This document shows, in pieces, positions 20,858 through 25,103 of a stretch of DNA of 25,103 nt. The DNA lies in IMG/VR virus record IMGVR_UViG_3300035703_000394, positions 1 to 25,103 of that record; one strand, written 5' to 3'. Position numbers and translations under genes: made by a program. This stretch comes from a virus. How positions within the stretch are numbered: the stretch's first letter is position 1; every line of letters begins with the position of its first letter. The notes beneath the pieces were generated by a model that was given only the letters and a program-made list of their open reading frames with translations, was not told where the DNA came from and did no database searches.

Positions 20858-21194
20858 AGTCTGCTTTAAATTTCATGTTTCCTGTTATCTTAATATCCTG
20901 TTGCTCTATGTAACCTCTTTTTTTAGCTCTACATTTTAAATAGAACATAGTTGATAATGGATTGCCTTTATTTATTTGTTGCATCAATGCAGATTCAGCA
21001 AAATCCAAAGCCACGTTTTCAAGTTCTTTTACCGCTTGTTTATATTCTTTATCCTCTTTTAACCACTTATAATGTTGTGTTCGTGATAGTCCAATTTCTT
21101 TACATGCTGGTGTTACAATACCTAAATGTTTTTCCAAAGCAATCAATAATGCCTTTTTAGCCTCGATTGTTCGCATTTGTTCATTTCCTTGCAT
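20805..21194 (-). CDS. terS: Terminase small subunit
   Basis: The 129-residue product binds the phage DNA packaging site. Residues about 12-45 form a helix-turn-helix (LIALEKHLGIVTPACKEIGLSRTQHYKWLKEDKEYKQAV), then a helical oligomerisation part (ELENVALDFAESALMQQINKGNPLSTMFYLKCRAKKRGY) and an acidic tail (FGESNPIQSPSESEENT). The position, directly before terL with a 53-base overlap, is diagnostic. Alternative starts are ATG at 21194 or at residue 7 (MRTIEAKK). The motif TGGTACTTTATAA lies at 21213-21225 upstream. Confidence 0.8.
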   Translation of the reverse strand: MQGNEQMRTIEAKKALLIALEKHLGIVTPACKEIGLSRTQHYKWLKEDKEYKQAVKELENVALDFAESALMQQINKGNPLSTMFYLKCRAKKRGYIEQQDIKITGNMKFKADFGESNPIQSPSESEENT

Positions 21195-21212
21195 TTTTTT
21201 ATCTTATTTTAC

Positions 21213-21225
21213 TTATAAAGTACCA
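21213..21225 (-). promoter_or_regulatory. TGGTACTTT motif, copy 6, overlapping a stop codon
   Basis: The minus strand reads TGGTACTTTATAA. It ends within the last codons and stop (GGT ACT TTA TAA) of the DUF3310 gene and precedes the terminase block by 18 bases. Because the gene's end is built from the motif, the signal and the coding sequence share bases. Confidence 0.5.
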
Positions 21226-21419
21226 ATAAATCTATCTAAATACCATTTAGCTTTTTCGAGGTCTTCTTTTAACTTTGTTTTGTCTTTCTTACCTGCTCTG
21301 CTAATATACTTAACTACATTTCCTAAATGAAAGTTTAATTGCCATGCTTCAATTACTTTTATAGCTTCGTAGGTGTTTTCTTTGCCTCCGTAGTGTTCAG
21401 GATTGTTTACTGATTCCAT
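21213..21419 (-). CDS. DUF3310 family protein
   Basis: The 68 residues match the DUF3310 family closely: NNPEHYGGKENTYEAIKVIEAW at the N terminus, LGNVVKYISRAGKKD in the middle and KEDLEKAKWYLDRFIG at the C terminus. The family is common in phages and often annotated as nucleotide-kinase-like, but its biochemical role is not established. The fold is all-helical. The gene overlaps the preceding unknown gene by 23 bases, and its last codons form part of the motif at 21213-21225. Confidence 0.8.
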   Translation of the reverse strand: MESVNNPEHYGGKENTYEAIKVIEAWQLNFHLGNVVKYISRAGKKDKTKLKEDLEKAKWYLDRFIGTL

Positions 21420-21600
21420 CTTTGATTGTTGCTAGTAAAAATTCAAGTAATTGTCTTCTGCATTCTGAACAACCTAAGTTAAAAGGTTTATTTCCTAATT
21501 TTATAGCTATTTCGTTTAGTTCAGTCCAGTTAAATGTTGGTGAATAGTTTTTACCCATTGATTCCCAATTTAACAAAGATTGCTTTATTTCTTCGTTCAT
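21397..21600 (-). CDS. Small protein of unknown function
   Basis: The product is 67 residues. A segment with WESMGKNYSPTFNWTELNEI precedes LGCSECRRQLLEFLLATI, where CxxC plus a helix suggests a small metal- or partner-binding domain. It resembles proteins of about this length that sit beside terminase or DUF3310 genes in Bacteroidetes phages. The start overlaps the upstream membrane-protein stop by four bases, and the end overlaps DUF3310 by 23, so the three are probably co-translated. Function is unknown. Confidence 0.5.
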   Translation of the reverse strand: MNEEIKQSLLNWESMGKNYSPTFNWTELNEIAIKLGNKPFNLGCSECRRQLLEFLLATIKDGISKQS

Positions 21601-21842
21601 AGATACCTATCGTTAATTCGTTCAAAGAGTGAAGCTATTAATGCAAAGGTAAAAGGAATAGTCAATAAATCAAAATAGTTAGTAAAGTTAATTATTTCAT
21701 AAATTAAGAAAGTCCAATAAGTTAAGCATAAAGGACATGTAAATGGTTTACGGTGTAACCATAAAGGTTTTGGGATAAACTTTGCTATGATATATGTAGT
21801 TGCTAGTAGTTGTAACATTAGTAGCCTTGACTTAATAAACAA
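21597..21842 (-). CDS. Small membrane protein with CPLC motif
   Basis: The product is 81 residues with two or three hydrophobic segments (about 7-22, LLMLQLLATTYIIAKF, then about 39-56 and 58-72). The loop FTCPLCLTYWTF carries a CxxC pair within the membrane-near region, as in small DUF1360-like proteins that occur widely in phages and bacteria. It overlaps the upstream glycosyltransferase-like gene by 25 bases. It could serve as a membrane partner of the surface-sugar genes, but only the position suggests this. Confidence 0.5.
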   Translation of the reverse strand: MFIKSRLLMLQLLATTYIIAKFIPKPLWLHRKPFTCPLCLTYWTFLIYEIINFTNYFDLLTIPFTFALIASLFERINDRYL

Positions 21843-22528
21843 ACTGATTCTGCATGAGGTAAATGACCAGGATTACCAAAGTAAGCAAAGAAAGTTGAAT
21901 GAGGGTGTAAAGGTTTTATTTTTTCTTTTGCCAATAAAATACTGATTACTGATTGATCGTGTCGATGTCCTTTTACTCTATTATCTTGACTTACTTGGTT
22001 AGATTCGTTAGTCCAGTCTCCTTCATAACATCCTTTTATACTTGTAGCTTTTAAGTATTCTTTAAATAGTTTGTTTGCTTTTTCGTTCTTAAAATTAAAT
22101 CCCATTAAACAAGCCATAATCATTGGATGATTAAAGGATTCATCTCTACCCATTGAATAGTTATTTAAACATTCATCTGATGTATAGTCTCCTATTGTGT
22201 AACCTAAATTATCAAAGAATATAAACCCATTTATATTTATGTATTCAATAAATTTATCTATTGACTTAATGCAATAAACAGGACTATCCATCCAAATTAC
22301 GATTTCAAATCCTTTTTTCTTTATTTCATTAATTCCATAAGGTTTGAATGCGTATGGTATTTCTGTATGTTCAGGTGAGTTGATTTCTGCAAAGTTTCTA
22401 AACTGAAAATAGTTTTCCATTGGAAAGTTAATTGCCTGTAAAGATTCTGCTTGTCTTTTACCTGCTAACTTATATTTTTCTTTTTCATCAAAGAAAGTAA
22501 CTATTGCTACTTTAGTATAGTTTGTCAT
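21818..22528 (-). CDS. Glycosyltransferase-like protein
   Basis: This 236-residue protein looks like a nucleotide-sugar transferase of the group with a WMDS-type metal site. IVIWMDSPVYC at 76-86 supplies the Asp (D81) expected to hold a nucleotide-bound metal, and KGHRHDQSVISILLA at 186-200 is a conserved acceptor-side motif. The N terminus (YTKVAIVTFFDEKEKYKLAGKRQAESLQ) is a Rossmann-like first strand and helix. There is no membrane anchor. It follows a GT2 gene by a 17-base overlap and belongs to the surface-glycan cluster. The activity and sugar are not determined. Confidence 0.65.
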   Translation of the reverse strand: MTNYTKVAIVTFFDEKEKYKLAGKRQAESLQAINFPMENYFQFRNFAEINSPEHTEIPYAFKPYGINEIKKKGFEIVIWMDSPVYCIKSIDKFIEYININGFIFFDNLGYTIGDYTSDECLNNYSMGRDESFNHPMIMACLMGFNFKNEKANKLFKEYLKATSIKGCYEGDWTNESNQVSQDNRVKGHRHDQSVISILLAKEKIKPLHPHSTFFAYFGNPGHLPHAESVCLLSQGY

Positions 22529-23093
22529 AGTTTTGATATCTGTAATGGTAAACAGGTTCTTTTATTTCTACTTCTGTTTTAATTAAACCTAATCTTTTGA
22601 GTTCCATGCAATAAGCATAATCTTCAAAATTACTTTTATCTTCAAACTTAATTAGCCTTGCAATGTCTCTTTTAGTTGGAGTAATGTGATTTGTTGGCCT
22701 CAAATATATTTCATAACCTTTCGACCAGTCAGCAGTATATTCTAAATTTTTACTGATGTACCATTCCTTTTTATCTGCACCATTAGTAGTCATTATTCCA
22801 TTAATGGCCAACGCATCAGGCTTTTGTTCTAAAGCAGTAATCACGTTATAAATTGCATTTGGTAATATCATATCATCATCATCAATAAACCAAACATATT
22901 CGCCTTGTGCAGCATTTAGTAAATCATTTCTTTTTTGTCCTGTTGTTTTAGTTCCTTTTGGTGCATCGTCTGAAATAACCTCAACTAATCCAAAAGCATT
23001 AGCTAACTCTAATTGCTTATTAATTTCAGAATGTAACTCTAAAAATAAGTTAGCACGTTGAGGTACAGTAGGAATAAGGATTGATAATATCAT
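22512..23093 (-). CDS. GT2 family glycosyltransferase
   Basis: This 193-residue protein has the GT-A fold of family 2. ILIPTVPQR at 5-13 opens the nucleotide-binding domain, ISDDAP at 40-45 carries an early Asp pair, GQKRNDLLNAA at 52-62 fits the sugar-nucleotide contact helix, and YVWFIDDDDM at 66-75 is the metal-binding motif. The C-terminal part contains HITPTKRD and FEDKSNFEDYAYCMEL, the place of the catalytic base (ED). Length is short for the family, so it is a single-domain soluble enzyme. It overlaps neighbours by 4 and 17 bases in a glycosyltransferase/methyltransferase operon. Confidence 0.8.
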   Translation of the reverse strand: MILSILIPTVPQRANLFLELHSEINKQLELANAFGLVEVISDDAPKGTKTTGQKRNDLLNAAQGEYVWFIDDDDMILPNAIYNVITALEQKPDALAINGIMTTNGADKKEWYISKNLEYTADWSKGYEIYLRPTNHITPTKRDIARLIKFEDKSNFEDYAYCMELKRLGLIKTEVEIKEPVYHYRYQNYDKLY

Positions 23094-23671
23094 AATGAAT
23101 AAAATTCTAATTTTTTAAAATTAGTTAATGTCATAAATTTATCCTGTGTTTTTTTTAAAACACAATAAATGTTCCATCCATTTTCTGTATTATTCATTGC
23201 AGGATGTTCGCCTAAATCTAATATCTCATAACCATTAGCTTCTGCTAATTGTCTGTAAAAATTTTGAGTAACATAATTAAATCCATGTCCTGGCCAATTA
23301 CCTGTTTTTGGATTTTCACTTATTATTAATCCACCTAATTTACAAGCATTATGTTTATTTAACCAACAATTATAAAATGCTTTTGCATCATGTTTGCCAT
23401 TAGTTCCAACGTGTTCAGATGTTCCAAAGTCTGTAACTATATCAAATTTATCTAAACTTAACTTAATGCCTAAGTCTAAATCTAAAGCATTATTTTCTTT
23501 ATTTAAATCAATGCAGGTATATTCTAAACCTTTTGAATTGTAATAATTATCAGCAAAAGGATAACCTTCATACTCACATGAATAAAGATTTTGAGAACCT
23601 AACTCTAATACTGTTTTTTGTTCACTAATATATTTATTTAAAATACTTAGTGAAAAATCTGTTATTCCCAT
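23090..23671 (-). CDS. Class I SAM-dependent methyltransferase
   Basis: The 193 residues show a Rossmann-like methyltransferase: motif I TVLELGSQNLYSCEYEG at about 19-35, an acidic strand end YTCIDLNKENNALDLD (motif II), and DIVTDFGTSEHVG (about 77-89) as the motif following strand 4. GGLIISENPKTGNWPGHGFNYV then provides a substrate-facing loop with His. A C-terminal strand (NGWNIYCVLKKTQD) completes the fold. The substrate cannot be read from the sequence; by its neighbours it is likely a sugar or glycan. It overlaps the FkbM gene before it by 10 bases. Confidence 0.7.
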   Translation of the reverse strand: MGITDFSLSILNKYISEQKTVLELGSQNLYSCEYEGYPFADNYYNSKGLEYTCIDLNKENNALDLDLGIKLSLDKFDIVTDFGTSEHVGTNGKHDAKAFYNCWLNKHNACKLGGLIISENPKTGNWPGHGFNYVTQNFYRQLAEANGYEILDLGEHPAMNNTENGWNIYCVLKKTQDKFMTLTNFKKLEFYSL

Positions 23672-24264
23672 ACTGCAATTATATTTTCGTTATTGATTAA
23701 AATTATCTTAAAATTAAATGATTCTAAGTATTCTACATAAAATTGAGTGTCTATATTATTGTGTTCAACACATACCATTTTAACATTAAATTCATCTAAG
23801 TTTATTTGTTTAAGTATTGATAAGTCAAAACCTTCAGCATCTATGCTAATAAAATCATATTTTTTAGATTTATCAAAATCTTCCCAACTATAAGTTTGAA
23901 CAGTTAAATCAAAATAGTCTGTAGTCCCTTCCCACTTTTGTTTATCTTTAATTGATAAAGTAGAAAGCAAACCACTATCACCTTTACCTAAATGTTCACC
24001 ACTTACATAAAATGAAGTTAAGCCAGTAAAATCACTTATAGCGCAATTATGTAATTTGATTGATTTATTGTTTTTATATAACTCTTCTAATTGTTTAAAT
24101 GGAATAGGAGCAGGTTCAACTAAATCTGCACTCCAGCCTAATTCAATTAATTTTCGACTATTTGATAAAGTTACACCATCATTTGCTCCAATGTCTAATA
24201 AATGTCCTTTAAAATCTTTAAAGTATTCTAAAATTATTTGTTCTTCGTTATTTTGACTATACAT
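23662..24264 (-). CDS. FkbM family methyltransferase
   Basis: The 200-residue product fits the FkbM family: EEQIILEYFKDFKGHLLDIGANDGVTLSNS at the N terminus with the SAM motif LLDIGANDG (21-29), an acidic motif (LVEPAPIPFKQLEEL), LHNCAISDFTG as the strand 3 region, and YDFISIDAEGFDLSIL as the FkbM signature (IDAEG). The C terminus (VCVEHNNIDTQFYVEYLESFNFKIILINNENIIAVWE) completes the fold. FkbM enzymes O-methylate sugars or natural products. Here it stands between a glycosyltransferase-like gene and another methyltransferase, fitting modification of a surface or virion glycan. Confidence 0.8.
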   Translation of the reverse strand: MYSQNNEEQIILEYFKDFKGHLLDIGANDGVTLSNSRKLIELGWSADLVEPAPIPFKQLEELYKNNKSIKLHNCAISDFTGLTSFYVSGEHLGKGDSGLLSTLSIKDKQKWEGTTDYFDLTVQTYSWEDFDKSKKYDFISIDAEGFDLSILKQINLDEFNVKMVCVEHNNIDTQFYVEYLESFNFKIILINNENIIAVWE

Positions 24265-24955
24265 TATTGTACTTTGGTTTATTAATAATTAAGTGTTGAG
24301 GTAAAAAATAATCTTCTGACTTTCTATATTTAAATAAATGATAGTCTGTGTTCCACATTTCTTGACTTTCAGTCTTTCTGTATTGTTCATCATAATCTGC
24401 TAGTCCCCATGCAGGATGCATATGCCTAAATAAAACTTTGCTATCCCCCATGTACTCATATTTTCCTAAAAGGTGAGCAACTTCTGTAGCTTCAGCATCA
24501 CACCACAAAGACTTATAATCGGGATGATAAATGTAACCAAAACGCTTATAATAATCAAAGCCCATTATAGTCATTGTCATAATATTTGCATGTTGATTAC
24601 CATCTGTGTAATGAAGAACCTGGTCGAAGTTTCCTTTAAAGTCTTGCCTAATTATATTGTCAAAACCTTTGATTTGAAACTCCATATCGTCAGAAGTATT
24701 TATTAAAATATCCCAACCTTCAAAAATATCCATGTCCCTATTAATCGCATCTATTTTATTTTTTGAAGTACCTCTAACTATAAATACATTGTCATCAGGA
24801 TAACTAAAACCAAACATACTTTCATCATCTTCATCAATACTTACTAAAATAGTATAGTTCATTGATTGACAAAGCATTATAATGTTTTGAATAGCCTTTT
24901 TTGCCTTTTGAGGTCTGCTGCGAGTTGCTAGTTTAAAAAGTATGTGTTCGTTCAC
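24257..24955 (-). CDS. Glycosyltransferase-like protein
   Basis: The product is 232 residues with a GT-A-like layout. HILFKLATRSRPQKAKKAI (4-22) is a common opening of these enzymes. VSIDEDDES at 38-46 and WDILINTSDDMEF at 81-93 provide acidic pairs where a nucleotide-sugar metal site would lie. A later part, YIYHPDYKSLWCDAEATEVAHLLGKYEYMG, resembles acceptor-binding segments. The start is GTG at 24955, overlapping the preceding stop (TGA) by four bases, so it is coupled to the partial gene at the edge. The sugar and linkage are unknown. It belongs to the surface-glycan cluster. Confidence 0.65.
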   Translation of the reverse strand: MNEHILFKLATRSRPQKAKKAIQNIIMLCQSMNYTILVSIDEDDESMFGFSYPDDNVFIVRGTSKNKIDAINRDMDIFEGWDILINTSDDMEFQIKGFDNIIRQDFKGNFDQVLHYTDGNQHANIMTMTIMGFDYYKRFGYIYHPDYKSLWCDAEATEVAHLLGKYEYMGDSKVLFRHMHPAWGLADYDEQYRKTESQEMWNTDYHLFKYRKSEDYFLPQHLIINKPKYNNV

Positions 24956-25103
24956 TCTGCAAAGTTATAAAAAATAGTTTCGCTTTGTAATTCCTTAATA
25001 AATACTTTTCGATTTTCTTCAATCAATTTATCTTTTTTGTAAGTTGGAATACTTGACTTGTGTTCTATTTCATAATCCATTGCATAAAGATATTTATCAG
25101 TAC
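24952..25103 (-). CDS. C-terminal end of a gene cut by the window edge
   Basis: One minus-strand frame stays open from the edge to TGA at 24952, overlapping the next start (GTG at 24955) by four bases. About 49 residues are visible: TDKYLYAMDYEIEHKSSIP, then a lysine-rich helix (YKKDKLIEENRKVFIKELQ) and SETIFYNFAE. The coupling marks it as a real gene of the same operon. With so little present I do not assign a family; its position suggests another surface-sugar enzyme. Confidence 0.5.
   Translation of the reverse strand, partial: TDKYLYAMDYEIEHKSSIPTYKKDKLIEENRKVFIKELQSETIFYNFAE

Noticed and set aside
24249-24275. GTACTTTGG sequence near the start at 24264 as a seventh motif copy
   Set aside because: It is in the opposite orientation to the six others and lies in the coding end of the upstream gene.

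Overview
The window looks like the late half of a tailed double-stranded DNA phage or prophage of a Bacteroidetes host, most likely a flavobacterium. The DNA is visibly AT-rich. Start codons are preceded by A-rich leaders (AAAACAAA...ATG) instead of Shine-Dalgarno sequences, and two promoter-like sites fit the Bacteroidetes pattern TTTG-N17-23-TAnnTTTG. Every convincing gene reads on the minus strand, so the transcriptional order runs from high to low coordinates. Most genes overlap their neighbour by 1 to 50 bases.

Layout in transcription order: (a) 25103-21213, a cut-off gene, two glycosyltransferase-like genes flanking an FkbM-type methyltransferase, a second SAM methyltransferase and a GT2 enzyme, then a small membrane protein, a small unknown protein and a DUF3310 protein; (b) 21194-19652, small and large terminase; (c) 19632-14225, a tail assembly chaperone pair joined by a probable -1 frameshift, an HK97-gp10-like protein and two large tail-tip/baseplate proteins; (d) 14207-11690, a 626-residue tape measure and an XkdF-like prohead protease; (e) 11659-9512, scaffold, major capsid protein and tail tube candidate, with terminators behind the last two; (f) 9437-4347, a small structural protein, portal with an extra C-terminal MuF-like domain, connector, tail completion protein and an Mtd-like tail fibre; (g) 4322-1851, small virion proteins, a LamG-like surface protein, a DUF5675 lysis candidate and a 3TM-type holin, closed by a strong terminator at 1789-1823. 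Blocks b to g, apart from their internal joins, are each headed by the same short motif, TGGTACTTTATAA or a close variant, just before the first start codon. It may be a phage-specific promoter or processing signal.

Below 1780 the character changes. A canonical Bacteroidetes promoter drives a 55-residue membrane peptide and two unknown small proteins. Then come single small genes, each followed at its 3' end by a long palindromic element with TATAAC/GTTATA-type ends: ORF 766-972 by the element at 640-771, ORF 381-617 by 301-355, and an abnormal tRNA-like gene (145-269) by 1-130. One-gene, one-palindrome organisation with the same spacer asymmetry in all three elements resembles an integron cassette array with attC-like sites. 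This is the most unusual part of the window. It could also be a family of palindromic intergenic repeats on a host chromosome next to a prophage.

Assignments rest on motif and family recognition by eye. No database search or folding program was run.
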